Below the pieces are notes generated by a model. That model had not been told where the DNA came from, searched no databases, and saw nothing but the letters and a program-made list of their open reading frames with translations. The position numbers and the translations under genes are program-made. Source: Fen-1298 sp050015675 (GTDB lineage: Bacteria; Bacteroidota; Ignavibacteria; UBA10030). From it: a DNA stretch of 64,000 bases. The stretch covers positions 1 to 64,000 of the forward strand of contig JBEKAY010000015.1 of assembly GCA_050015675.1 (NCBI GenBank), read 5' to 3'. Of this stretch, positions 49,940 through 59,306 are shown one piece after another. Position 1 is the first letter of the stretch; every line of letters starts with the position of its first letter.

Positions 49940-51166
49940 TTATTGAATCCTGTTTTGTATAAACCGTTCCGTCATAGTTGCGCCTGGATTCGAAGTTTCG
50001 AACTGTTTGTTCACAAACTTCGAAATAGCATTATATCGTTCGATAGCATCGTTAGGAGCCATAAAGGTTGCATCGAAAATATCTGACTGCTCTTTTGGAA
50101 TGCGTGCAATTCGTTCGCTGATACGTACCAACCCAAACGGATCATATCCAGCATTGGCGGAAAAAACGGCGCCAACCTTATCGGCCTCAAATTCATATTT
50201 AATCAGTCGTGGATGTATAACTTTGTTATAGCAGGAATCGATCATTTCCTCCAGTTCAATCTCGACCTGTGTTTTTCCAACTTCTTCCTCAAGTTCGTCG
50301 AATGCCTTATCGGCTGCAATTTTCACGGCACGTTGACTGATTTCCTGCAATCCATGGCACCTCACTACGTGGGCAATTTCATGAGCAATGACACCTGCAA
50401 GCTCGGATTCATCATGGCATTGTTGTATCATTCCTTTTGTGATGAAGATGTAACCACCGGGAACAGCAAACGCATTCACCTTGATATCATCCAGCACATA
50501 CACTGTAAAATCTGCATTATAGATGCTCGAATTTTCCGTAACGGCAGCACAAATGAGATTCACGTACCGATGAAGCTCACTATTCTCAAGCAACCCTCGC
50601 GCCACAATACGCGCAGCGATGCCAACACCGATCTGCTTTTCCTGTAATGACACATCGTAGTCAGGAACATCGAGATCGAGGTCTCTCAGCTGAAGATGAT
50701 CTCGGTTTTTTGATTTGTATCGTCGAACTTCACGGTTGAACGATGCCAAATCCGAACCGACAAATCCCTTTTCAGAATAAGCGAGCAAACGATCCACATT
50801 GCCTGAATCTGTTTTTCCGTACTTTTCCCCAAAACCCTTAATCGCCGCAGCAATACCTGCCTTCGATGCCTTTGGCGAACTCCAGACATTTTCGAGTGGA
50901 ATAACAATTTTCTGCAATGGTCTCCCAACCAAATTGTTGGCGGCAAGCCATCCAATCCTGTTCATCGGAAGTTGAATCTTCACCCATGTAGATGTTCGTT
51001 CAAGAACTGTCAGCTTTGTATTTTCCGGTAATGTAACAATGAGTCTGTAATACGAGCCGGGACCTTCCCGAACATCATTGTTCTTTCGTTTGGTATAGGT
51101 CTCCTCAGCGTTCATAAGCGAAATGACACCAATAATAAGAATGAGAAAAAGTATATTTTTTTTCAT
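49940..51166 (-). CDS. M48-family metalloprotease with SH3-like domain
   Basis: This 408-aa protein starts at 51166 with GGAGATTTCT upstream. A signal peptide (1-20) is followed by an SH3b-like domain (about 22-82: NNDVREGPGSYYRLIVTLPENTKLTVLERTSTWVKIQ...GWLAANNLV), a linker, and an M48 peptidase domain with zinc motif HEIAH (262-266) and the downstream Glu in YEFEADKVGA. M48 enzymes such as BepA act in outer-membrane quality control; the SH3 domain suggests cell-wall binding. It lies 16 bp after the adenylate cyclase gene, so it is probably in the same operon. Confidence 0.85.
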   Translation of the reverse strand: MKKNILFLILIIGVISLMNAEETYTKRKNNDVREGPGSYYRLIVTLPENTKLTVLERTSTWVKIQLPMNRIGWLAANNLVGRPLQKIVIPLENVWSSPKASKAGIAAAIKGFGEKYGKTDSGNVDRLLAYSEKGFVGSDLASFNREVRRYKSKNRDHLQLRDLDLDVPDYDVSLQEKQIGVGIAARIVARGLLENSELHRYVNLICAAVTENSSIYNADFTVYVLDDIKVNAFAVPGGYIFITKGMIQQCHDESELAGVIAHEIAHVVRCHGLQEISQRAVKIAADKAFDELEEEVGKTQVEIELEEMIDSCYNKVIHPRLIKYEFEADKVGAVFSANAGYDPFGLVRISERIARIPKEQSDIFDATFMAPNDAIERYNAISKFVNKQFETSNPGATMTERFIQNRIQ

Positions 51167-51182
51167 AGAAATCTCCATAATT

Positions 51183-53348
51183 TTATTTTGAAGACAAGGT
51201 AAATACACCATTCCAATCTGCTGGTAATTTCCGATTTTCAAGCAACTTGCAGCGTTCTATATACGTCTTGCAAGGACCATCCTCTGGGCTTAGATTGAGC
51301 AAACTGTCGAATTGACGAATCGCAGATTCCCATTGCTGCGAACGGTACATCTGTAATCCTTCATGGAACAAAGAGAACAATTCTATTGATTTCTCATTGA
51401 GCGACCCCTTTTCGCCTAATAATTCGTAAATACGGACCGGATTATTTTTACCTATCACACAAATGAAATCCAATTCACGAGTTTCGATCGCGTCCTTTGC
51501 CTGTTGATAGACGCTTTGAGTGATGAGGATTTTTGTTCCGAAAAACTTATTCACTCCCTCAATTCGGGAAGCAAGATTTACCGTGTCACCGATCGCAGTA
51601 TAGTCGAGCCGCTTCGTGCTTCCTATGTTTCCGACAATCATCTTTCCCGAATGCAACCCAATCCGTGTTGTGAAATGTGGCGCTTGTGCCGGTTGCTTAT
51701 TGTAATGGGCTGAGAGTGCCCGCTGAATTTCCAATGCAGCAAAACATGCACGTTTTGCGTGATCCGATTTTGGGATGGGGGCTCCAAAAATAGCCATGAC
51801 TGAATCGCCGATGTACTTGTCGAGCATGGCTTCCTGTTTCAGAATCAAGTCGCTAACAATGGAAAAATACTCATTTAAACAGAACACTAACTCTTTTGGC
51901 TGCATCAACTCCGCGGTGCTTGTGAAATCTTTGATGTCGGAGAAGAAAACTGTTCCCTCGACACTGTGTCCCCCCAATTCCAGCACTCCCGAATTGTCAA
52001 CGATTTGCGACACGATTGTAGGATTCAAATAGCGATTGAAGGCGCGCCGTAATTCGCGTCTCTGCTTGTCTTCAGTTGCGTAGCTGAAGAAGGCTGAAAA
52101 TGCGAATGTCAAAATGAGCGCAATTGATGGCGTAACTATAGGAAGCCAAAACTTTTCCTGATAAAAGAAGAGAAAAGTGAATCCGATATATAGAAGAATA
52201 ACGAAAACGAACATTACAATGGCGGTAGAAAGTTTTCGTATATGGAAGAAAATAAATGCGCTGAGGAACGAAAGGACAACAATCAGTAAGTACGTCAACC
52301 ACTGTGGCGACTCATAAAGAAAGTGGTCATTGAATAGATTACTCATTATGGTAGCAAAAATTTCCATACCCGGATAAACTTCAAGAGATGTGAATGGAGT
52401 AGGTTTAAAATCGAGCAAACCGGGGGCCGTGCCACCAATAATTACTTTCTTGCTCTTGAAAATCGATGGAGGCAAGATAGGGGACTTCCCCAACTTTAGA
52501 TCTAATGCCGAATTGAAAATGGCAGCAAAGGGATAATATTTGAATACACCATCTGTACCTCCCTTACCGTACCAATAAATGAGGAAATGTCCGTCGTTGG
52601 AGACTGGAATCGTTTTAATTACATCGTTCATTTTGTCGAAAGGAATCTTCTTGTCAAGAAGATACTCGGCTAGACCTAAGTTAGGAATAAATCCATGGTT
52701 GAATTGATACACCAATGGAACCCGGCGCGAGATCCCGTCTTTATCGCTTTCAAAATTAGTTACCGCAAGCATTCTGGCTGCCATTTGAAATAGAGGAATT
52801 GGAGCATTTGCTCTATTGTACCGAGGAAGAGCAATCGGTGGAAAATTTCCACCGGTCAAATGTCTCTCTAGGATCGTGCTGCCGGTTTTATCTCCCTTTT
52901 CATGCACGGATAAATATGTTACAAGAGTAATATTTCCACTTTTACTCATTGCTTCAGCAAATGCCGAATCAGAAACCGCACCATCGGTTTCGCGACGGTC
53001 AAAATCATTCCGGTCAAACATCATATCAAACGAAACGCTGCTGGCTCCGGCGCTGCGCAGATAATCAAGAACAATACCGTAGAATTCTCGCGGCCATGGC
53101 CATTGAACATTGCGATCGGCAAAAGCTTCAAGGCTGTTTTGATCGATAGCAATCATAACAACATTTGTATCGGCTTCCTCTGGATGACTTGCTTGCAGGA
53201 ACCGCCAATCAAGTGTCTTGAGCTCAATTCCGTCAACGAGTCCCAGAACTTGAACCAACAAAATGCATAATGCACCCACAAAACCAAGCACCAGGAATTT
53301 GAGTGTCTTGGATTTCTGAATCCTACGTAGTAATGTAGGGGTTTCCAT
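51183..53348 (-). CDS. CHASE2-domain class III adenylate/guanylate cyclase
   Basis: This 721-aa protein starts METPTLLRRI. It has an N-terminal TM helix, a periplasmic CHASE2 sensor (about 45-330: LKTLDWRFLQASHP, NVVMIAIDQNSL, GASSVSFDMMFD, PPSIFKSKKVIIGGTAPGLLD), three TM helices (about 335-425), and a class III nucleotide cyclase domain (about 470-650). The cyclase has metal Asp residues in VFFSDIKDFTS and LDKYIGDSVMAIFGAP and a late motif DYTAIGDTVNLASRIEG. A short TPR-like tail follows. It makes cAMP (or cGMP) in response to an external signal. It is probably co-transcribed with the M48 protease. Confidence 0.92.
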   Translation of the reverse strand: METPTLLRRIQKSKTLKFLVLGFVGALCILLVQVLGLVDGIELKTLDWRFLQASHPEEADTNVVMIAIDQNSLEAFADRNVQWPWPREFYGIVLDYLRSAGASSVSFDMMFDRNDFDRRETDGAVSDSAFAEAMSKSGNITLVTYLSVHEKGDKTGSTILERHLTGGNFPPIALPRYNRANAPIPLFQMAARMLAVTNFESDKDGISRRVPLVYQFNHGFIPNLGLAEYLLDKKIPFDKMNDVIKTIPVSNDGHFLIYWYGKGGTDGVFKYYPFAAIFNSALDLKLGKSPILPPSIFKSKKVIIGGTAPGLLDFKPTPFTSLEVYPGMEIFATIMSNLFNDHFLYESPQWLTYLLIVVLSFLSAFIFFHIRKLSTAIVMFVFVILLYIGFTFLFFYQEKFWLPIVTPSIALILTFAFSAFFSYATEDKQRRELRRAFNRYLNPTIVSQIVDNSGVLELGGHSVEGTVFFSDIKDFTSTAELMQPKELVFCLNEYFSIVSDLILKQEAMLDKYIGDSVMAIFGAPIPKSDHAKRACFAALEIQRALSAHYNKQPAQAPHFTTRIGLHSGKMIVGNIGSTKRLDYTAIGDTVNLASRIEGVNKFFGTKILITQSVYQQAKDAIETRELDFICVIGKNNPVRIYELLGEKGSLNEKSIELFSLFHEGLQMYRSQQWESAIRQFDSLLNLSPEDGPCKTYIERCKLLENRKLPADWNGVFTLSSK

Positions 53349-53600
53349 GAACCATACTCTCCGAAGTTGATAAACACCATAAGGTGACAATGATGTTCAT
53401 TGCCATTTTAACCTTTATTCAAGAAAGATACAATCAAAACAAAATGGGTATATTATCTCATGCCAAACATATCGAAAGCCAAATGGAAATGTGGTTTATT
53501 ACTTTTGTTGAGTTAAGCAACAAGGATGTTGCCATTTTTATCAGAGTAAGTACAAGAAACCAGAATGAGCGGGATATACCGTTCTTCAGCGAAAATGAAG

Positions 53601-55943
53601 CTACAGCAGTATATTCATTGGTGAGTTTTTTGCATAACGTAAGAGTATAGGAACAACTAAATAGAAACACAGACCGATAAAAAAGGTAGGTGTAAAACCA
53701 TAAATCATCGATAGAATAACAGCAAGAACAGAACCCAAAACAGACATTGTACCGTTCACTCCATACATCCACGGAATATATTTTTCCATGGTTCCCTGTT
53801 TTAAGAGTTGAATACATGAAGGGAAGGGAATTCCCAATAAAAATCCAAAAGGAAGAATCATAAAAAAGCATGATGCGCAACGAACAACTAAACTATATAC
53901 TAAAAACTGAGTAAGTATATATGGGCAGAGAATAAAGAGAAGAACTCCGCCTGCCACAATCAACAAACAGACAGTGCTAATACGTTTGTTAATGTTTTCT
54001 TTGTAAAACTTCTTCCCCCAAAAACTTCCTGTCCCCATTCCAATCAATAACGAGCTTAAAAGAATTGATAAGGACATTGTGGGAGAACCAAGGAAGAGAA
54101 TGAATTTTTGAAAAAGCGAAATCTCGAGAATCATAAAACCAAGTCCGATGCAAATAAAAATAGTTAATGGAAGCGTTAATGCGCCGCGCTGTTCTTTTTT
54201 TATTTTTTCCTTGATAAATTTGAACGGTAACCAGACAACAAATAGATTGAACCCTGCAAGACCACACACCAGCCACAAATATTCATCAGGTGCCCCCTTA
54301 TTCACATTGTAAAAATATGGTTTGTCATCTCTGCATGGAGAAATATCATATTTGTCATGGTCAATATATCTTTGCATTGCCTCTTTGTTTTGGATGATTG
54401 TTGATAAAAGTATGTTAACACGAGTTTGTTTAAAATTATCTCCGCTATGCGGTAAATAAGTTACGGCGGGGAGTTCCTTGGGAATGGCCTTTATTATGTC
54501 ACGCCAATGCGAAGCTTCCTCTTTTGTAAAAGAATTTTTCTTAATGACAATTGTCGGAGCATACTCTGCATCGAGCACTGCAAAATGATTTTGCATATTG
54601 TCGCTTTCAACCCCCAGTTCTTCAAAAGCAGAAACGGTAGTGACAATAAGCCGCAATAATTCCCATGTATTATGCACCGTAAAAATTAACTTGCCTTCAG
54701 GAGTCAATTTATTTAAGTAGTCCTGAATTGCTTCGACGGTAAGCAGATAGTTCTCGCTCATGGCAAACGGCTCAATGCTTTGCATCTGTTCTGTCGAAGG
54801 GAGTGCCATCACAATCAAATCGAACTTCTCACTTGATTGTTTAATATAGTGCCGGCCTTCTTGTACAAGAACGTGAACGTTTGGGAAATCGGTATAAATA
54901 CCGCCGTTAAATTCTCTATAGTCTTTTACCAGTGCAACAAAATCCGGATTAATTTCTACAGCTGTAATATTCTTCACGCTGCCGAACATTCCTATCAGTA
55001 CTTCTTTCCCGCCGCCGGGCCCGATAACGAGCATATTATTTTTTTCATTTTCTTTAAAAAATAAAAACGGAATCGCGTTTGAATGCCGCAACAAGATGTC
55101 TAACAGCAATGGATTTGTTTTGGTTATGGTACCATTAAAGCGATACATCTGTGTTCCCGCTGCGCCGTCTATAAAAAGCTGCTTCACCATATCCTGGTGG
55201 CTGTACTGAACCAAATCCGATCGCCCGTAAATGCTCCAGCGGCTGTCGATAATGTGCGGCTGGAAATTTATATTAGGATAGACGTGGTAATAATCTTTCT
55301 CGATGAAATTACCGATTGGGACTTCCCCCAAAAATTCTTTTTTACCGTTATATGTTAACACTATGAAGGAAATAAAAAGAATTGAATAGCCGGCAATTAT
55401 TTTCTTTTTACTAATCCATTCGTGTGCAAAACTTAACGCCACACTTAAAATGATTATAGCAAGAAAGAGTATACTATTAGGCGCTCCAACGACATTGATA
55501 ACACCGAGAGATACAACAGAACCCAATGCTCCACCGGATAAATCTGCAGCATATATTTTGAAACTGTTTTCTGCATACATTTTATATATCTGAGCGTACA
55601 CGATTCCCGCAAAGAAAAAGGGAATGAACAGAAGGATAAAATAGAGGAGGGGAATAGTAAGAGAAAGCACGATCACCGAAATAATAAACAGCAATAATGA
55701 TCCGCCTATGAAAGTTAATGTTCGAGAAATAATTTTGACTTTCTCGGCAAATTCAGAAATTCTGATTTTGTAGTAAGAAAAAATACTCCCGCTTCCCAAT
55801 CCGAGCAAGGCAAGAGAAACAATGATAAAAGCATAATCATTAACAAATATTACAGAAGAAATGCGTGTAGAAGTGATTTCAAAGCAAAGGATTACGGCAG
55901 AAAGAAGAAATACATTCAGATAAAGAAATACGCTGCTTTTCAT
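53601..55943 (-). CDS. Membrane protein with spermidine-synthase-like domain
   Basis: This 780-aa protein has an N-terminal block of about six TM helices (1-215), a central Rossmann-fold spermidine-synthase/methyltransferase-like domain (about 300-480: NMLVIGPGGGKEVLIGMFG, ITAVEINPDFVALV, VHVLVQEGRHYIKQ, FDLIVMALPS) and a second membrane block of about seven helices (540-775). This split architecture matches large bacterial proteins annotated as spermidine synthase-like or fused MFS/SpeE. The canonical D of the polyamine-binding loop reads MALPSTEQ, so true aminopropyltransferase activity is doubtful. Substrate unknown. Confidence 0.78.
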   Translation of the reverse strand: MKSSVFLYLNVFLLSAVILCFEITSTRISSVIFVNDYAFIIVSLALLGLGSGSIFSYYKIRISEFAEKVKIISRTLTFIGGSLLLFIISVIVLSLTIPLLYFILLFIPFFFAGIVYAQIYKMYAENSFKIYAADLSGGALGSVVSLGVINVVGAPNSILFLAIIILSVALSFAHEWISKKKIIAGYSILFISFIVLTYNGKKEFLGEVPIGNFIEKDYYHVYPNINFQPHIIDSRWSIYGRSDLVQYSHQDMVKQLFIDGAAGTQMYRFNGTITKTNPLLLDILLRHSNAIPFLFFKENEKNNMLVIGPGGGKEVLIGMFGSVKNITAVEINPDFVALVKDYREFNGGIYTDFPNVHVLVQEGRHYIKQSSEKFDLIVMALPSTEQMQSIEPFAMSENYLLTVEAIQDYLNKLTPEGKLIFTVHNTWELLRLIVTTVSAFEELGVESDNMQNHFAVLDAEYAPTIVIKKNSFTKEEASHWRDIIKAIPKELPAVTYLPHSGDNFKQTRVNILLSTIIQNKEAMQRYIDHDKYDISPCRDDKPYFYNVNKGAPDEYLWLVCGLAGFNLFVVWLPFKFIKEKIKKEQRGALTLPLTIFICIGLGFMILEISLFQKFILFLGSPTMSLSILLSSLLIGMGTGSFWGKKFYKENINKRISTVCLLIVAGGVLLFILCPYILTQFLVYSLVVRCASCFFMILPFGFLLGIPFPSCIQLLKQGTMEKYIPWMYGVNGTMSVLGSVLAVILSMIYGFTPTFFIGLCFYLVVPILLRYAKNSPMNILL

Positions 55944-55976
55944 TTTTGAAGGAACAACCTTAAGCGATCTTTTAGT

Positions 55977-56205
55977 TTAAAATTAATATGCATTTCTTAT
56001 TTTATTTCTAAAGTTATGTAGAGCACTATGATACTTTAAAAATACTATGTTCATATCCACCAGGTTCGATGAGGTCGGACTCATCTCTTGCATCATCCGC
56101 CTTGCCCCCAGTCGTCAAGCAGTATCTCCATCTCATACTGCCTGACTCCTGAGAGAATATAGAGAATAATACTCCCCCAAAACACCTGGTATCACTTGAT
56201 ATTAT
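55977..56205. repeat. Duplicated 3' flank, copy 1
   Basis: This region downstream of the 56202 gene aligns along its length with 60922-61175 downstream of the GH10 gene. Shared blocks are CATTTCTTATTTTAT, CTCTTGCATCATCCGC, AGTCGTCAAGCAGTATC, CATCTCATAC and GGTATCAC.TGATA. No ORF runs through either copy. Confidence 0.75.
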
Positions 56206-58004
56206 TTCACCAGCATCATCTTCATCATTTGTGTGAAGTCGCCGCTAGTTAATTTATAGAAATAAACTCCCGAAGCAAGATTCGTTGCATTGAATTGAAC
56301 TTCGTGAGTACCTGATGTTGTATAGCCATTCACGAGGGTCGCTACTTCACGACCAAGCATGTCAAAAACTTTCAAGCTGGCATTAGCTGAATGAGGTAAA
56401 GAGAAAGTAATTGTAGTGCTCGGGTTAAATGGATTTGGATAGTTCTGATTAAGAGCAAATTCTACGGGCATGGTATTAACGTTTTTAGGAGTAACACCAT
56501 CTCCACATCCTCCTTGCAATGCGCATTCAATCGCAGCATATTCCCCATCTTTCTGAGTAACCCAATATGCTTTCTTAGTTGGGAACCAGTTTAAGTCACC
56601 AACCGGAAAACCGCCTGTTCCCCCTGTTAATAAATCAGTATTACTGTAGGAAAGATCAACTGGAATTGGCCAGTCTGAATAGACATAATACTTAGTTTCA
56701 TCTGTATTTACTAATCGCCAATCAGATAAATTGTTAATGCTGTTAAGATCAACCGTTCCAACGGCGAAAGCTCTTATTGAGTCAACTACAGTAGTCATGA
56801 GATTCTGAGGATTAATAAAAGCAGGCAGTTCTTTATACCATTTGCCTTCAGTTAAATATGGATATGTTGTATTATCATCGAACATTGCCTGAGTTCTGGT
56901 ATTCATTGTAATCTCTTGTGATTGCCAAGCAACAGAACCGTTAGTGTGACGATTATTTTCTATGCTATCCAGCTTAAGAAGTTTTGGATCCCAATACACA
57001 ACGTTATTGTCAACTAATATTTTTCTGTCATGTTGTGGCATAGAAGCAGGTAATGGACGGCAATTAATAAGACCCGTAGGCAGATTATCTGCGTCTGTTT
57101 CACCGTAGTCTGCAGTCCCTAAGGTTGTGTCAAATGGTTGAACGTTGCTATTCACAAATATGTTGTTGGTAACAACCAAATTGCTCATGTATCCGAGACT
57201 TTCAAATGTGCTTCCCGCACAGTTAATAAATGTATTATGGTTGAAGAACGCTTTTTTAAAATCGAAATTTCTGAATTTATACATACTCCCAGGAGCCATT
57301 ATATGCGTTGTGTTTTCCACCCAGATTGTATCCAGAGGATAATTAACACCATCATAGACACCACCACTCCGTCGGCAGGGTTGACCAGATAAATTCACAA
57401 AATAACAATCATTCATAAATAAGCTTGTTCCTGCGTCATTATTAGATTCAACGATGACCCATCTTGTATGTTCATAGAGATCATTTTCAAGAACTACTCT
57501 TTTGCCTGAAGCTGCGTCACCAAAAAATGCCCATCCCTCAGTGCCATCGGATGCACCACTAACAATACTACAATTTTTAATGGTCAAATCATTTTTCCAA
57601 GAAATTCCACCGGTATTTGAAACATAAGGCCATTCTCCAACCGGATAACCGCATATTACCGGAGGCGCAGAATTTATATTTTTATTATTTACTAAGCGTT
57701 TATTGTCTTCTCCAACAATCACAATAGGTCTCCAAGTAGGTGTTACAATATTATTTGTCAAAGGATAGTATCCGTTCGATCTCAGCATATAAACACGTCC
57801 TGCCGGCACATTCATCGTATCAGCAGCTATTGCATTATATAAAGTATTTGGCGCATTGGGAGTCATATCGAAATAATCCTTTATGACTGCAGTATCGCCT
57901 CTCATTCCCAATAACCAATCTGGTGGTCCGGTGAAGACCTGTGCGCTTCCGATGGCGATCACAGTAAGCATCAAAATGCACATGAGTAAGAATGTGTTTT
58001 TCAT
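56202..58004 (-). CDS. Secreted T9SS protein, probably parallel beta-helix
   Basis: This 600-aa protein starts at 58004 after TGAGGCGGAAC, with a signal peptide (MKNTFLLMCILMLTVIAIGSAQ). The middle (about 100-330) contains repeated short strand/turn units typical of a right-handed beta-helix (KNDLTIKNCSIVSG, SLFMNDCYFVNLSG, KKAFFNHNTFINCAG, NLVVTNNIFVNS), a fold shared by pectate lyases and other polysaccharide-active proteins. A T9SS sorting domain ends it (NQNYPNPFNPSTTITFSLP ... GVYFYKL ... MMLVK). The neighbourhood of a GH10 xylanase and GH9-like gene suggests a role in plant polysaccharide binding or cleavage. No catalytic residues can be named. Confidence 0.72.
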   Translation of the reverse strand: MKNTFLLMCILMLTVIAIGSAQVFTGPPDWLLGMRGDTAVIKDYFDMTPNAPNTLYNAIAADTMNVPAGRVYMLRSNGYYPLTNNIVTPTWRPIVIVGEDNKRLVNNKNINSAPPVICGYPVGEWPYVSNTGGISWKNDLTIKNCSIVSGASDGTEGWAFFGDAASGKRVVLENDLYEHTRWVIVESNNDAGTSLFMNDCYFVNLSGQPCRRSGGVYDGVNYPLDTIWVENTTHIMAPGSMYKFRNFDFKKAFFNHNTFINCAGSTFESLGYMSNLVVTNNIFVNSNVQPFDTTLGTADYGETDADNLPTGLINCRPLPASMPQHDRKILVDNNVVYWDPKLLKLDSIENNRHTNGSVAWQSQEITMNTRTQAMFDDNTTYPYLTEGKWYKELPAFINPQNLMTTVVDSIRAFAVGTVDLNSINNLSDWRLVNTDETKYYVYSDWPIPVDLSYSNTDLLTGGTGGFPVGDLNWFPTKKAYWVTQKDGEYAAIECALQGGCGDGVTPKNVNTMPVEFALNQNYPNPFNPSTTITFSLPHSANASLKVFDMLGREVATLVNGYTTSGTHEVQFNATNLASGVYFYKLTSGDFTQMMKMMLVK

Positions 58005-58553
58005 GTTCCGCCTCATTAATTGATTTGATAATAAATTGATTATCCTTCTTTATCCCTTACAGTATTATATAAAGTATACAGTACATTTTTTCAAATGTTA
58101 ATTAATTTTCGTTAAATTGCAAAATAAGTCGCCCAACTGCGGAAATTCATATTGTATTACCTACAAAACTATAAAATGCCTCCGAATGATCTTCTGGATT
58201 CTATATATTTTATAATCATTTATAAATGAAGGAATGACTATATACTAATGAGAGCCATTAATAGTGAGAAATAAAAATGAGAATATACAAAGCATATTCT
58301 CTGTAGTAGGAAGTTCAACCAAACTCTTTCAATTATTGACGTGGACGAATAACGCGAACTCTATCTCCATTTGCTAGAACTTCTATAGAACGTGATGAAC
58401 AATCGTGTCAAAACAGAGGTTACTTTTTATTTTCAAACCACTGTATACTTTGCTTAGATTGGAATCTATTCTGTTAGGAATCCCGGCAGACTTTGTTTAG
58501 AAGAAATCCATAACATTTGTAGAAGGAAAGATCGAACATCACGAAATAAAAAA
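58005..58553. other. Intergenic region with promoter-like repeats and a possible gene remnant
   Basis: About 550 bp. Upstream of 56202, TACAGTA occurs twice 19 bp apart (58058 and 58077), with TATAAT/TATACT boxes in minus sense between them, suggesting a promoter with a direct-repeat operator. Around 58331-58405, a minus-strand frame reads IEVLANGDRVRVIRPRQ and stops, which looks like the protein-coding tail of a lost gene. No complete gene is seen. Confidence 0.4.
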
Positions 58554-59306
58554 TTACCAGATATTCTTTCGCAACTTCGCTGCATATGTTCGACTTACCT
58601 TCACTTTAGATTTATCCTTCAAAAAAACTACGAGCCCTCCTTCACCATCTCCTCTAAGGTGCTCGATTGAGCTTGATGCAATTATATAGGAGCGATGTAC
58701 ACGTAAAAACTGGTTAGAATCTAATCTTTGTTCGAGTGTATTCATACTTAAGTTACAGAGATAAGTACCACTATTGGTGTGTAATTGGGTATAGTCTCCA
58801 TTAGCTTCAATCCATAAAATATCAAGCAGCTGAACCGAAATAATCTTCTTTCCAACACGGACAAATATCCGTTTTGGATAATCTTCCGGCTCCTTCGATT
58901 GCTGCAATACACGCAACATCCCTTCTATCTCGTTATTGGATATTGTACTTCGGTAAATTACTTTTTGAATCGCTTCAGAAAATCTTTTCCTATCATATGG
59001 CTTGAGAAGATAATCAATTGCATTTACCTCGAACGCTTTTATCGCATAATCACCATATGCTGTTGTGAAAATGATATGAGGCATGAGATCTATATGTTCT
59101 AGAACTTCAAATCCATCCATACCTGGCATGCAAATATCGAGAAACACTAGATCGGGTTTGTTCTCGTTGATTGCTTTAACCGCTTGCTTACCATTTTTAC
59201 ACTCTCCAACTATTTTTATTTCAGGAAAATCTTGGAGATATTCTTTAATCATTTCTCGGGCAAAAAGCTCGTCATCAACTATTATTGTTGAATAATTTAT
59301 CCTCAT
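58554..59306 (-). CDS. LytTR-type response regulator
   Basis: This 250-aa protein has a receiver domain with Asp11-Asp12 and phospho-acceptor Asp57 (LVFLDICMPGMDGFEVL), and a conserved Lys (NAIDYLLKPYDRKRF). A C-terminal LytTR DNA-binding domain follows (about 145-248: IFVRVGKKIISVQLLDILWIEANGDYTQLHT, RVHRSYIIASSSIEHL). The start overlaps the kinase stop by 4 bp (ATGA), so the two are translationally coupled. It is likely to control the flanking polysaccharide genes. Confidence 0.93.
   Translation of the reverse strand: MRINYSTIIVDDELFAREMIKEYLQDFPEIKIVGECKNGKQAVKAINENKPDLVFLDICMPGMDGFEVLEHIDLMPHIIFTTAYGDYAIKAFEVNAIDYLLKPYDRKRFSEAIQKVIYRSTISNNEIEGMLRVLQQSKEPEDYPKRIFVRVGKKIISVQLLDILWIEANGDYTQLHTNSGTYLCNLSMNTLEQRLDSNQFLRVHRSYIIASSSIEHLRGDGEGGLVVFLKDKSKVKVSRTYAAKLRKNIW

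Noticed and set aside
53384..53650. 88-codon plus-strand ORF between the cyclase and the spermidine-synthase-like gene
   Set aside because: It overlaps the end of the 53601 gene on the other strand, starts without an RBS and matches no family.
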